Below are positions 1 through 13,320 of a stretch of DNA of 64,000 bases, piece by piece. Both the position numbers and the translations under genes were made by a program. This DNA comes from Diphasiastrum complanatum. Its lineage: Eukaryota; Streptophyta; Lycopodiopsida; Lycopodiales; Lycopodiaceae. Within the stretch, counting starts at the first letter, position 1. Each line of letters starts with the position of its first letter. Under the pieces are notes generated by a model. The model was not told where the DNA came from, did no database searches, and saw only the letters and a list, made by a program, of their open reading frames with translations. The DNA lies in assembly GCA_029204225.1 (NCBI GenBank), contig CM055092.1, positions 65,066,797 to 65,130,796 on the forward strand, written 5' to 3'.

Positions 1-157
1 AAATATTGTAGATATGTTAATCGGGAAGAAATATGCAACAAAGAACATAATATAGAGCCCTTCACAATAGAAGGAATCAAAATCGACCTCACATTTTGTC
101 TTTAAGAAAAATATAAAACTATGAAATTTCTTAAAAGTAAATTAGTAGACATGATTG

Positions 158-271
<114 letters not shown>

Positions 272-580
272 CTCTCAAACCAACTTTTCTATAACAAGTT
301 ATGCTCTTTATATCGGCCTACATAGATTACTAATTTGTGCTATATAGAAACAGTGAATCAATCCAGGTCTACTTAAAATATGTAATTTGTTTTCAATAAA
401 TTCATGTATAATAGATGTAATTTTAAATCCCAAGATAGTGTTGATGTAGTGTTTACATTCGGCAAATGCAAAACATGGAAAGAACCAATTTTCAACTTAA
501 TGTGAATCAACAGCTTTACTTTAAGAATTTGAAAAATGAACAATTTTGTAGGGTTTGAATTTCAAGTCAGATCCAAGTTT

Positions 581-1902
581 TGTGATGCCACAAAAATGTT
601 AAATATTGAATATCAACATAAATATGGCATGATATACTCGAAAATGAAGATATGAGCTGGATAAGTATGAATCATGAAGAGGCCTAAGTCACTTTTCGGG
701 AATATATCTCCTAAGTACTTGGCTTATAATAAAGGGCAAGACCTTTAAAAGGAAAGACATTGCCTTGGAGAACCTTTACTAGGTTAGGTTGTCCACACGA
801 AACGACTAGATATGAAAAGACATGTTAAACTAGAGTAATCTTAACTATTAGTTAAATACACCTCTTATGGTATAATTGAACGTATACTTAGTCTGATTGT
901 TAACTAGACCCTTTCGCAGGAGCGACGCACCTATTGTTTTAGAGGTGTGTTTGTTCGCCCCGTAGAACATATATTGATCTCACACTTCAGTCTCAAGCAT
1001 TGAGAGAGAAGAGTTTATGCATATGTAAGAGATTGAAGAAGTGACTAGAGTTCTGAGAGTTATTCTCCCTTATCTCTGTTCTCCGCACTACTGAGTGTGA
1101 GTGATCTTGAGTCTGCTAGCAATCTCTAACGCATTACATGAATTACTCTCTGATCAGACAGACTCTCTAACACATTACAATTGTTTGTTGTGTATCCGTA
1201 AAATATGCTCTAAAGAACTATCTTACTTGTCTATCGTGAATACTTTCTTTTTGGCACTCGAATAACAACTATCTTTGGTGCAGTCTAGCACGTTCATTGA
1301 ATAAAGCTGTATGTATACATATGAGATGACAATTCCTGTTTGAAGAATTGAGTCTCTGATCTGTGTTCCTAATTGTAACTGACATAAGTTTCTAACGTGC
1401 TCTAAAACTATTCGTGTTCTTTAACCATTAAATTGGACTTAAGTTGTTGAGAATTTTTGTCTAGAAACAAACAATTCACAAACGTGATTAATTAATTGTC
1501 TGCACAGTCGCAAATACATCGAACACTTCTCGATTCTCTGTTGACACCTTAATCAGCCAGAATGTAGCACTGCTATACTACTCTGATAACATCTCATCTG
1601 TAGAACGTGTTTCATTCGATTTGATAGAGGCCAGATTGTTGTTTAGAAATTATTAACATTACATTCCCCAAACACAAAGTAATATTGGTTACTTTTTAAT
1701 GTCGGTTGACAACCAGAATAACACTCGAAACCACTTATCATGAATTGTACCAAAAACATAACTCTCTAACGCTATCCTATGTGGGAACGATACTATTTGC
1801 CACAAAATATTAACCTTGTTGGTATAGTACGACATATACCAATTTTTGGCGCCATTGCTAAAAATGTTAAATATTGAATATCAACATAAATATGGCATCA
1901 CA
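581..1902. mobile_element. 1.3-kb inserted element with TG...CA ends and 5-bp target duplication
   Basis: The ends are inverted repeats (TGTGATGCCA at the left, TGGCATCACA at the right). AGTTT flanks both sides (576-580 and 1903-1907). Copy B has one AGTTT at the matching place (about 23,035), so this is an insertion with a known empty site. A 39-bp stretch occurs at both ends in direct orientation (592-630 and 1860-1898). Just before the second repeat is TTTTTGGCGCCATTGCT, which resembles primer-binding sites of Athila/Tat-type elements. No coding region is visible. TG/CA ends with a 5-bp duplication are typical of LTR elements, so this may be a miniature non-autonomous one or a nested solo LTR. 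Confidence 0.75.
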
Positions 1903-2330
1903 AGTTTATTCATACATGGGAACTCTACTTCAAGAGAGGCTTGACCGTGTGAGTTACTTAAGATTTATATGTTGTGTTTAAAAGTTACAAAATGGGTCCA
2001 CAAGAAAGAAACAAAATTCCAAACATTATTTGCATCTTCATTATAGAGAAAGCTCATATCTCCTTTTATATTGTATTATTATTTAAAAACTAGAAAACAC
2101 GCATAGGATTCATTTAGTTAGTATAACTCTTTGTTCTCTAAAATGTATATTGATCACGTGTCCTAATACATCCCATATCACTAGTATGCCTCATTGAAAA
2201 GCAAATGGTCATACAATTTTCAATTTGAAGATTGCTTGCAGTTTGTAAATAAAGTATGGAAAGAAACCACATTCGGTCTCAATGACTCATTATTTCTCTC
2301 ATAACAATGTACAGTATTATTGTTTTCTAG

Positions 2331-4172
2331 GTATGTGCCTCAACAAACTACAAAACAGGTTCGACCTTGTGGTTGCATCTATCCGGAGGACTTATTTACC
2401 AAGTAAGTTTTGGATCTTTGGATATCAGTTGTGCCAATTTTGTGTTATATGATAATAAAAAGTTGAAGGATTGAAGGTATTTATGTTCTTTTATGAAAAA
2501 ATGATTTTGACCCGTGAAAGGTACACATTTGGAGAGTTGATTTGAATTTAACATACTCGTCATAACATAATGATTAAGGTGGCATGTGAGAAATATGAAT
2601 TATAGCATATGTTATTGTCATAAGTATATATCTTTTTCACCTATAAACAATTACATCTAGGTTGCTAGCTTCTTTCATCCTTTGAACGGTCCAAAGCATG
2701 ATTAGGCTTACCCCACACATTTATATATATATGTTATTTCTAAGAAACATCTCATCTCAAATATATATATATATATATATGAATAGATATCTCTTTCTCC
2801 CCCCGCCTCCCCTTTGTCTCTAGCTTCTGTCTCTCTCAGACTTCCAAATAATCATTACATTATTAGTAATATTGACTATAAATTGTCTATAGAAATTTCT
2901 TTTGCTCATGATCAACATTGAGAACAATCGTGTAACTAATTGATATTGAATTTGCATAGTGAAGGTGAGAACGCTCGTCTAACTAATTCATATTGAATTT
3001 GCATACTAAAGGTAGTTCACTATAAGATTTGAATATTTGTGTTCATCTTTGTGTATCCTCTAATGCATTAGGAATACTAGATTAACTAATTTTTCAGATA
3101 GCAAGCTCATTCAAATTTCCTATATTTTTTATCACACCTCTTTTATTAGTGAGTCGATGAAAATGTGGAGGAAGACCCAATTTCTATGTTAGACAAAGTA
3201 GACCTTGAGATTGGCACTTGTCCAAAAGATAGATTGTTCACATTAGTTGGCATGTGGCTTATAGCTTCCCATACAAGCTTGTATGTCTCTTTTGAGAATA
3301 TCTAGATGTAGCATGATGCCTACACTTGTCATAGGCTTAAGGCGGCCTGTTATGAACAAGTTGGCATTTGCATATTCTATATATGCATACATTTATATAC
3401 TAATACATAGAAGCATCTATACAAACTCATCTTTAACCTTAGGATAAAGATTTGCATCATTTATATTCGACTTGCCTTGTTGGTTGAAATCAAGTTCATT
3501 ATGAAGTAGTCTTTCTTCAACTATCTTTACAAAACTACAAATCTATGTACATCTTGATCTAGCTAGAAGATTATGTATTTATTAGCATTTTCAAAGAAGA
3601 ATTTGATTAAAATAAGAGCTTAAAGTACTTAAATAGGTCATGGGTCTATAATTACATAAAGGAATGTTCTAATTTTTTTTAGCATGTGAGTGCATCTAAT
3701 GTTTGCAAGTTTTAGCATGAAACTATACAAAAGTATGATAATAAGGTTCACATTTTCTATGCAGATTGAACATCACCTATTTCCAGGAGTGTGTCACATG
3801 CACTACCCAAGTATTCAACCCATTGTGGAGGCCACTTGCAAAGAGTTCAATATTCCATACAAACGTCATGCTTCAGTATGAGATTGTGGTTTTAATGAAG
3901 GGTTCATAAAAAAAACACAGCTAGCAATTATTGCTCAATCATCAAATTATGTATAAGTGTATGATTTTTCATGCTTCAATCTATTCTTTACATGTACAAC
4001 TTTAAATCAACTATTAAGTTCAAGTATGTTTCTTGTGTCTTGCAATTTGAACAACTACCTAGATGACCTTCAATTCGGTTTTCCCTTGTAGTTTTTGGTG
4101 GGAGTCAAAGGCCATTTTACACACTTGAAACAAGCTGGATTGAAGGATATAAATCTCAGACTAGCTGGTTGA
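2331..4172 (+). CDS. Front-end fatty acid desaturase, copy A, last three exons (partial)
   Basis: Three exons correspond to consensus exons 11-13: 2331-2402 (24 codons, ending ...GGLIYQ), 3765-3875 (37 codons, starting IEHHLFPG) and 4092-4172 (26 codons plus TGA, ending ...LRLAG). All have AG acceptors and GT donors and join in frame, giving 87 residues. The exon 11/12 join makes the third histidine box QIEHH, where the glutamine is characteristic of cytochrome b5-fused front-end (delta-5/delta-6) desaturases of the ER membrane. No stop or frameshift is visible. Exons 1-10 are outside the window, so it is unknown whether this copy is functional. Substrate and regiochemistry cannot be read from this fragment. 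A possible poly(A) signal AATAAA is at 4669-4674. Confidence 0.8.
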
Positions 4173-5078
4173 TAACATCCTTTAAACATCAAAGGTGAAA
4201 CAAAAAATTACTGGTGAGAACATCCAATTTTCCTATCTAATTATTAAACTTATTGTATTAAAGCCATATTGCCTCAAAATCTAGTTTTAGATAATCAAGT
4301 TTCTTACTATAGTTTGTGCTTTAGAGAAGAAAATTTTCATTTTTTCTCAATCTCGAATTAAAACTTCCAAGTGTTAGAATACCTATACATGGTTTAGGTT
4401 TTACTTTTTATATGAAGCTCTCTTGTGGTTTAAAATAGTGCAACACAATCATACTGGACAATATAAGAGATAGCCAAATGTAAAGATGCATAATATATTG
4501 CACACTACAAATAGAAAAATGCATCCAAAATTCATCATAATGTAATCACATAATTTTTTTGTACTAATTGTGATTTTTTTTTAATTACAGATTTGCAAAC
4601 TTCAACCTCTTGGATATTCTAGATGTAAGAATGCTAGTTCTACACAAGTGATGTGAAAGAAATGATGCAATAAATTTTTCTTTTTTAAATGCTAAAGTAC
4701 TAAGTTACAAGGGCTATTGGCTAATGATAGCTAAATAAATAGCATCACAAGGCACTTACTTGTATTGACAAAGGCTTTCATAGTATTTGAACTTATGTAA
4801 CATTATTCTGCAATGAATGTGATTTATGATCATATCTTTTTTCACCTTGAGAATGGCAATCTAACTCTACTTGCACACAAAGAAAGTGATATTCAGGAAA
4901 GAAACTTCAAGGACTAATCATGAAGTTGTACATCAAACTTGTCTAGAGTTTGTTAGCTTGAAAATCATTGCTTAAAATCATTCTTGAAATTCCTAATGGA
5001 TCCATTTGAGCCAAACCTATACACAATATATTATACCTAATCTTCATGTTCTATATCAATAAATTTTAAAAATGTCAA

Positions 5079-5338
5079 GGGCTAAAAGCATGGTTTGGTG
5101 GTACAACATGGACTGTCAAGGACACTACCTTTTTTGGGTAGAAATACATTTATGTTTTTTATTGGAGGAGAGAGAGTAGGCCCACCACTTCCCCCCCCAA
5201 TACTCCAAGAGGGTAGGCCCTTCATTGCATTAACTCATGGGTAGCATCTACCAAATCCCCAAAAAGTGAAATGTACTACCAAAAGGCACAATAAAAAATG
5301 GGTTTTTTTTTTGTACCACCAAACCATGCTTTTAGCCC
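5079..5338. mobile_element. 260-bp MITE with 28-bp terminal inverted repeats
   Basis: The outer 28 bases (5079-5106 and 5311-5338, starting GGGCTAAAAGCATGG) are inverted copies. The corresponding places in the left arm (about 25,567) and right arm (about 56,385) are uninterrupted and read ...TTAAGACTAG..., giving two empty sites. The flanks suggest a 3-4 bp target duplication (CAAG or AAG), not certain because the left flank is slightly diverged. It has no ORF. The superfamily cannot be assigned from the ends alone. Confidence 0.8.
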
Positions 5339-5686
5339 AAGACTAGTTCAAAAAACACGATGACATTTGTTTTGGGACTTTGACCTGAAAAAGAGTAATT
5401 TTTTTTGGTTTTTTTTAATGGTCCTAGTTTAAGGCCAAAATCATGGATTTTTTTAATAAATCTCTAAATTTTGTTTTTAAAAAAAGCCAAAAAATACATA
5501 TTTTAAATAAAGAACTACAAGTTTTTTGTTGCAAACTTCATAAAACCATCATAATTACAAATGAAATATCAATTCAAGAGAACAAATGATTTTTGAAACT
5601 CGAAATCCCATTGAAATACAAAATAATTATATTTGCACATTTCTTTTTTTAAAGTACATTTTCTAAGGAATTTTCATTGATGCCTC
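5339..5686. other. AT-rich spacer, end of desaturase-locus homology
   Basis: Similarity to the other desaturase loci stops about 15-20 bases after the MITE. The rest is poly-T/poly-A rich and shows no gene. Confidence 0.6.
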
Positions 5687-8621
5687 TCAATTCAAAACTT
5701 GACATATTCTCAACACTCTTGTTTTTAGCTGTGAAGTGGAAGACCCGTCTTCTTCATCAGAGTCAAGTTGCATGTCCTCCTCAAAATCCACGTCTAATGT
5801 TGACAAAAAACCTTGTAAATCAGCTTTTCTCTGTTGATGACGAGTGGAGGATGATGGTTTTTCAAGTAATCCAAGTCGTTCTTTCAATATAGATATTGTT
5901 GACTTTCATGGATGATTGGTCATTTTTAATTCAAAATTAAATGCCAAAAACATCTACATCCTGTAGATTCAAATCGTCGACTCTTGGTTGATTTTTTGGC
6001 AATCTCTTTCTCTTGCCCTTTGGATCTACTTGCAACATTTCGAGTTCGTACCTTCCCAAAAAAGCATTCGTTGAAGTGGTGCGCAACCAATGGACACGTA
6101 GTACTTTTGTTTGATTGCTATTTTGAATAAAACCAAGTACTTTGGCAATCCAAAATGGATGTCCTTCATTGTTTTCTGAAGCTAGAGTGCAACAAGGCTT
6201 CCAATTTGGATTTCATTCAAATCACTGCGCCATTTCATTTTTGCAGCTTTTACACTTTGCCTATTCTTCCTTGAGCCCACATAAATTTCACGTTCCTCAC
6301 CTTGCACAAGCTGCAGGAAATCATTATCTCGAGGAAGATCTGAAGGTTCGACAATCGTAGTTGATGTTCCTAATTTATGAGGCCAATGAAATTCATCAGT
6401 TGTTGATGTATGTTCGAGATTGAGCATACTGATTTTTTGTTCCTCAAAAAAGTCCATCCACAAATGCTGATCAAACTCATCAAAAAAATGATAAGCTGCT
6501 TGAATACTTGATTCAATCTCACGATGTTCTCTTTGCGCCTTTTGTTCTTCTAGCAAGGACTTCAAGGGAGACAACACAACAAGCTTCATTTAAGTTGATG
6601 GAATGTGAAGCAAAAATCGAACTCATTCAAGAGGTAGCCACAAAAGTGAATTTGAAAATAGTTTGCCCCATAATAATATAATGTCTGATTCGCTACATTT
6701 GATTTTAAACTGGTGTTGAACGCTAATATCATTAATATAAGCTACGCATCGCTCTGTTTCGTTGGACACCTTAACATAATCACAAAAATCATATGTGTGT
6801 CTGATTAATGACACGTTTGGCTTTGGCACATACGATTCCTCAACAATGCTTTGAAGCACTGGTAATGAAAATGCTTTCTTGCGTCTCAACCTCTTAGAAA
6901 AGCAACTAAACATTTGATCAATTTGATCGTGGGTATGTCCTACCAACAAAAATCCTATTTTTACTTTTTTGAAATTTTTTTTCTCCACTAGCATAGACAA
7001 GTATGCCAAAACAGTTTGATTTTTATTTTCCCTAGCAGTGTTGGCAAGCTGCAAGTAAAGTATTTCTGAAAGATTTTCACCAAATTTGCAAATTATCTTA
7101 TGTACAATGGTGATCGTCAAATTTGGATCATTTCGAATATTGGGATAATTAAAAAAGACCTTGGACTCCAAAGTGCCATTAAACACAAGTGCTCCAACGA
7201 GATGAACCTGAATAAAATTTGCCTCGTTCAAATTTTTGGGCACTCTGACAAAATGAGGCAACATTGTTTTCTTCTGATCCATGCCATCAATAACAAGTTC
7301 CAGATATTTTTGTGGACATTCCAAACATTTCTTTCGATGCTTGGCCAAGTTTTGTCTTTCAACTATTTGTTGATCTCTGTGCAGTTGAAGAGCTTTTGTA
7401 GCATCCACTGAAAATACAATGATTCACTTATTTAATAAAATAAAGATCATACCATTATGGTGTTCAAAAAGACTGCAACATAATGGTGTTCATAAAGACT
7501 GCAACATAAACTTTTTCAAAACATAAAGTATTAAAATGAATGACAAATTTGATTGATATTTACCTTTCTCGTCATTGGTCTTTGCAAGTTGTTTTGCAGA
7601 CTTTAACAACTCGCAAGTGGAGCATACTGTCATTTGTGATTTTTTGGAAAGGATCCTTGTAATGTTGGGTCTTTCTGAAGTCGTGCATGCATTCATTGAA
7701 GCCGCGAGTTTCCGATTGCGTGAACTGCTTTGTAAGCTTTGCGACAAATCTCCAAAGCATTTAAAAAATACAAAAATGAATTTTTGTCTGGCCTCACTGT
7801 TGCACACAAATAGTAATTTCTCTCATCCTTACTTTGTAAAAAAAAATTTAATCTTAATTCTTCAATTTCTCTGATACTCAGCTTTTGCAAACAACAATAT
7901 GAGCAGCAAATAATATTCCATACCTTTCGAATCTCAGATTTTGTAATCAACTATTTTTGACGATTCGTTAAATAAGGTGAGGATCTCAAGTCTCTCTTGT
8001 ATTTTTCTTTTTGTTTGGAGTCTGATCTATAAATTGAACCTGTGACACTAATAGGTGCTTGAACTGGTTGAGAAAGTGTTGGAATTTCATGACTGGAAAT
8101 TCTGGCTCCAACCCCAGGATGTTCTGGACCCTAAGAAGGCTCTAAATTTTCAACGAATATAGTCCTTTTAGATTTAACACGACGAACATCACTTTGAAAA
8201 GGTCTCCTACGAACATGAGAAAAGCGAACATCGTAGATCAACAAACTTACGTGGATCTATTGATTTACTAGAATCAGTAACTGAGTGAATTGAAGCTTTT
8301 GACTCATCACTCAATGATCCAACTTGTTCAAAAGAACAATGTTCTAGTTGTCCGAGCCTGTATCTGAAGAGGAGGACGAGGTCAAAAGATTGATACAAGT
8401 TGAGTTACAAACGTCATTTCTTGAAAAGTACTTGCTTGAGGAATTTCAGATGATGAACGGGTAAATGATGACGATGCCACATCGTTTACCAAAATATGTT
8501 CAAATTCAAGAGTGGCTTTATAAAAAAAGCTTTCATTGGGAATGTCAGATGAAGATGTTGCACTTGTTGCAACATATTGAGTTACAACTACTGGAATAGA
8601 AGAGGTAGAACTACTTGACAT
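5687..8621 (-). pseudogene. DUF7869-like gene with C-terminal BAH-like segment, degenerate
   Basis: Coding blocks run leftward. An N-terminal Ser/Thr-rich block (8621-8382) begins MSSSSTSSIP. A basic block (about 8215-7965) contains one in-frame stop. A block at 7950-7693 has a conserved-looking CRKAYKAVHAIGNSRL. The core is 7408-6623 (about 260 codons) with MDQKKTMLPHF, ILYLQLANTARENKN and VGHTHDQIDQMF. A block at 6589-6182 is followed in another frame by a segment with HPFWIAKVLGF (about 6180-5945). A final acidic block is 5887-5687. I recognise the LQ.D/ANT.RENKN and VGHTH..IDQ.F motifs as the DUF7869 type, a family of unknown function often found in multicopy, transposon-like genes. A TTTTCAG acceptor precedes the core and GAAAG/GTAAAT precedes the intron. 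The stop and frame change suggest it is no longer functional. Function is not known. Confidence 0.6.
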
Positions 8622-8859
8622 CGTAACCTCAAATTTTTTTTTAACTACGTACTTATGCTAAGCATAGGACCGTTCAAATAGTTAACACCACACTAAATGT
8701 GCTCCTCAAACATAACTGCAACCTATGCTTGTCATAGAACAAATAAAAACCTATGCGAACCTCAATAGATGTACACGGAAAAACCAACTAAATGCAAATG
8801 AGCAAAAAGCCTAAAAAGTAACTAGTTAATAAACATTTCCTGCGGCTACCATGCCTTAA

Positions 8860-10630
8860 ATACTGTTTGGCAGCATTCTCAGGGTTAGGGTTAGGGTTAG
8901 GTTTGGACTGTCCGGGATAATACTCGAGGTCGGCATGGGGTGAGGTAAGTCACCTTGTTGTTCCTGCACGTGCAAGACACAACAATTAGTCTTCCAAACA
9001 ATCATATGGGAGTGAGAGAGAATACCAAGTTTTAAAAACATAAAATGAATTTCATGTCATACCTGAGGAGCAGTATCCCAATTTATACGCATGCCCTGCC
9101 TCTCCAATAACTCGAGTACTGCCTGCGTACCGTGGGAATACGCATACATGTACTCGTCATGTGTGGGAATACGTCCCACGATAGATCGCTGCACGAACAT
9201 TTCAAATTTCAATCATATAAAGAGAGCATTTTATTTGAACGTGTCTTAGGAAAAACTCCCAAGAGCAAAAAAAGAAGAAAAACAATAAATAGTCAAATAT
9301 CATTAATGGATATAGGGTAGACTTACAAAGTGGGCTCAAAAATATCCCTCGCCGCCACTGCCCAAGTGAGAAGGCCCCATGGTCTCTAGTCAGACTTTGG
9401 CTGCCTCTCGCTGCTGTCTGAAGCGTTTTGGATCATCTCGATACTGTTTCTTCGCATGTTGCCAGTCCTCTTTCTCCAGTAGGAAGGCCTGCCTCTCTCG
9501 GCTTTCACTACATCTTGGATATTCAATTTCTGGTGGCTCATCACAGCTCCCATGCGGCACCTCATCAATTTCCATGCGAATCCCATGTCCTGGGATGGGA
9601 CAGGGAACTCACTACGAAGTTGGTCAATGACGCGATTCTTGCGGTCATCGCTGACATTGCACCTGACACGAAAGATGTCTCTAGGAAAGTGGATATACAT
9701 GAGCTCTCTCATGCACGTGATGACTCTCTTACCATGGTTATTCTCAATGTTGTGACCATCTCTGTCTATGTCATATGACGGCAGTATGGTAGCTGGTGGC
9801 TATGTGGCCATGGCAGTGTCTATGGGAGTGCCCTCCGGTATGGGAGATGTGGCCATGGGAGTGTCCACGGGGGTGGCCTAAGGTATGAAAGATGTCTCGT
9901 CGATGTTGTGGGAGAATACTGATGTTGTGGGGTACCAAGGGGAGAATAGCCAATGGGGGGCGTCTGGAGAGGAGAATATATAGGGGGGGACTAGGGTGGA
10001 GTGGGCTAAAAACCCCACGGTGAAACGTGACCCCACGACGTATAGTCAGGTGGAAATGACTCAATGGCAAGGGAGAGAAAATGTGAGGGGTGAAAGTGGG
10101 AGTGCTAGGAATTTGAGGTGTGACAGATGTAGGAGTTGCAGTATCGTGTGACGTACGTGCTACCTCCTGGGTCAGTGTATCTCAAAGTAGGGACTCCCTA
10201 CGACGAGATGAGCTACGCGAACGTGCAAGTTTCATGACCACGTCAGGGTCATCACCACATCCTCTGCAATAGGAGACACCAAGGCGGCTCCTCCTCCTCT
10301 CCCGAGAGTGTTGGGAGGAAGCACTGGCAGTAGTGACATGGGTGAGGGTGCGACCCTCATCGGAGTGACCCTCACGGGAAGAGAAAACATGTGACTGGTC
10401 TACACAAGGAATGTACTGAATCTCCTCGGTCGATGATGTGTACTCAACCAATCGAGAGGAGCTACGAGCCTCGCGTCGATCCCTCAAGCGTTGTAAGACC
10501 CTATCTTGCTATGAGGAAGACAACTGGTTAAGGAAGCTAATGAGCTCACTCTTGCCCATAGAGGAAAGGCGGAATGACCTGCGACTATGGCCTGACCTCT
10601 AACTAGGGGATCCAGTATCTGACATAATGG
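8860..10630 (-). pseudogene. Possible plant transposase-related gene (Transposase_24-like), degenerate
   Basis: A candidate reading starts at an ATG near 10,627 (MSDTGSPS, then a stop). It continues through an Arg/Ser-rich block (10487-10182), a Pro/His-rich block (10070-9771) and a block at 9712-9386 with VIDQLRSEF and alternating basic residues. After an intron follows a short exon (about 9183-9062) reading RSIVGRIPTHDEYMYAYSHG and ending before GTATGA. A last exon (about 8970-8856) runs into TTAGGG-like repeats. The order 'short PTHDE-type exon after a basic helix-rich block' reminds me of the plant Ptta/En/Spm Transposase_24 family, but the match is weak. Several frame changes and stops are present. 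It lies next to, and on the same strand as, the DUF7869-like gene, so both might belong to one old DNA transposon. Confidence 0.35.
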
Positions 10631-10707
10631 GTGCAACAGAATAAGAGGGATAAATACTACAGACAACCAATGGGAGTCTTAAAAATTAGTAAGAAAAAAA
10701 CATCCCC

Positions 10708-10708
<1 letters not shown>

Positions 10709-10782
<74 letters not shown>
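10709..10782. repeat. (CT)n microsatellite
   Basis: About 36 uninterrupted CT dinucleotides. Open frames across it encode only Leu-Ser or Glu-Arg runs and are not genes. Confidence 0.97.
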
Positions 10783-10785
<3 letters not shown>

Positions 10786-10789
10786 CTGT

Positions 10790-11600
10790 CGTGGGCTTAA
10801 AAAAATAGAGTATTGTGAAACAAATGCCAAAACTTTCATGTATACCGCCTCATATCTACAACATCAATACTAACACATATGTTGTCATATTCACAACCAT
10901 TTCCTATTCAAACAACAATGACGACCCAAATTAAACCACATTGAGGAGTAGACATCAATAGGAGGCCCACTGGCCCCACAAGTGACTTGTACGTAACGAG
11001 GGGGTGTCTATCCTATATATGAAGAGATCAAAGAGGAACATGGTGTGTAGCCCCATGGCAATCCTTGAGTCTGACGGTTCACATCATCGAAGAGAGAAAA
11101 AGATGCTGCTACTTCAAATCAACACTTCGAGGTGGTTACAAGTGGACACTTGTTTGAATGCAGATGAACCTCATGCAACCTTTTAGAGCTATTGAGTTTG
11201 AAGTAGCAGACACACTTTTCTCATTTCGATGTGGTGAACCATGAGGTTCAAGAATGTCAACGACCTGCACACCATGTGCCTCTTTGGTCTCTCCATTTTT
11301 ATGCAAGACACCCAATCGGCATAGACAACTCGATCAAGGAGCCAGGTAGCCCCCCTTGCATCCTCAATGGATCCGTGTGTTCACCAATATTGTTAAGGTT
11401 ATGGTTTGTGGTTAATTGGATATGGAAAAATGATTTATATGTTGGTATTTCCCTCGTAGCTTTGACTCAATACCTATAAAAGCTCGGACTATGCTACGGG
11501 AACCACGCATGCACACACACACACACATGAATAAATCAAGATCCTACAAAGCAGGGTAGCATGAACTAGTAAACATGAAACATAAACGAATAGCATCACA
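10790..11600. other. Intergenic, no gene recognised
   Basis: Short ORFs at 11004-11186 and 11231-11479 have no recognisable motif. A short CA run is at about 11,513-11,527. Nothing else stands out. Confidence 0.5.
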
Positions 11601-12548
11601 CACGCGCACACACACCCTAAACCCTAAAATCTAAGCACACATGAGGAGAAAAAAAAAAAGGTCATGGTAGAGTGCTGACCTAAACTCCCGAACCGAACGG
11701 TTATATCCTACTCCAGAATGTCACCACATGCTCCCTCCTACGACCTTTGGGCTTTCTTGTGGAACTAATCATCCAACAAGAAACATTTGAACCATGCCTT
11801 TAATGGAAGAAAACAAGAGCTACACACCTTCCTAGAATTGGGTGTGTTGGTTACCTTTAACTCTTTCATGATCTCTCTCTCTCCCTTTCTACAAAACGTG
11901 CATCTACAACAAAAGATGGGAGATAAATATTTATGTAAAAGTTTATGAGCAGAGGTATATAATCTAGCATCTATGAGCTGGTAACAATCTAGCATATAAT
12001 GTGTTTATAGTCTGAAAAAAATGTATGAGCAGAGGTCGAAATTGACCTCGGAATAACAGATGGTATATTGAATTAAACAAAAACACATATACTGAGGTCT
12101 ATTTCGACCTCCCCCTATCAACAGATTTATCCACAAAAAGTACAAATTTCTAAGATTTGTTTTCATTAATCCTAATGAGAATAAAATTGAATGTAGACCT
12201 ACACTACAGAACGTGCATCTACAACAAAAGATGGGTGATAGATATTTTTGTAATGAGAAGAGGTATATAATCTAGCATCTATGAGCTGGTAACAATCTAG
12301 CATATAATCTGTTCATGGTTCGAAAAAATGTGTGAGCACAGTTCGGAATCCACCTCAGAATAATAGATGGTATACTGAATGAAACATAAATACATATTCT
12401 GAGGTCTGTTCTGACCTCCACTTATTCCCACCCCACTTATCAATAGATTCATCAACAAAAAGTACAGATTTCTTTCTAGGATGTGTAGATTTATTTTCAT
12501 AAATCCTAATGAAAATAAAATTGAATGTAGTTCTACATCAACAAAACA

Positions 12549-12551
<3 letters not shown>

Positions 12552-12633
<82 letters not shown>
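12552..12633. repeat. (CT)n microsatellite, unit 1
   Basis: About 41 uninterrupted CT dinucleotides inside tandem unit 1. Confidence 0.97.
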
Positions 12634-12637
<4 letters not shown>

Positions 12638-13264
12638 AAGCATGAAACATAACTAATACATAACACATAAATTCTAACCCTATAAATTAAAATAACAGGA
12701 CTAGATTAACATCCCACAAATCAGAGTAAAAACTAGTAAGCTTGAAACATTAATTATGTATACCATGAATTGTTGAGAGTGGGGATCATTTTTTTTCATG
12801 GGCCAATTATGGAGTTCCCGAGCGGGTCCATAAAAACACTAGTGGAGAAGTGTTGTCATTTCAATGACAAACGTAATCAAGAAAGCAGCATGGAGGCCTC
12901 AATGTGGTGAAAGAATCTAAAAAATGGGGCGATGTTGAGTCACATTTTGTTCATAGTCTAGTAGTGTTTAGGCACAAATTGCATCACACACGCACATGCA
13001 CACACACACCCTAAACCCTAAAATCTAAAGACACACGAGGAGAAAAAAAGAAAGAACATAGTAGAGTGCTAATCAAAACTTCCGAACCGTACGGTTATAT
13101 CCTATTCTAGAATGTCACCAGATGCTCCCTCCCTATGGCGTTTGGGCTTTCTTGTGGAACTTTTCGTCCAACAAGAAACATTTGGACCACGCCTTTATCG
13201 GAAGAAAACAAGGGCTACACACCTTCCTAGAATTGGGAGTGTTGGTTACCTTTAACTATTTCAT

Positions 13265-13266
<2 letters not shown>

Positions 13267-13316
<50 letters not shown>
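13267..13316. repeat. (CT)n microsatellite, unit 2
   Basis: About 25 CT dinucleotides, the shortest of the three equivalent tracts in the tandem units. Confidence 0.97.

Positions 13317-13320
<4 letters not shown>

Noticed and set aside
3690-3764. Upstream part of the ORF starting MHLMFASFS
   Set aside because: This is the end of an intron read through into exon 12; the real exon starts at 3,765 after TTCTATGCAG. The same false start appears at 24,209 and 57,750.
8881-8903. Three TTAGGG-type repeats in a row
   Set aside because: Only about three units, of the TTAGGG kind rather than the usual plant TTTAGGG, and inside a possible exon. Too short to call an interstitial telomere.
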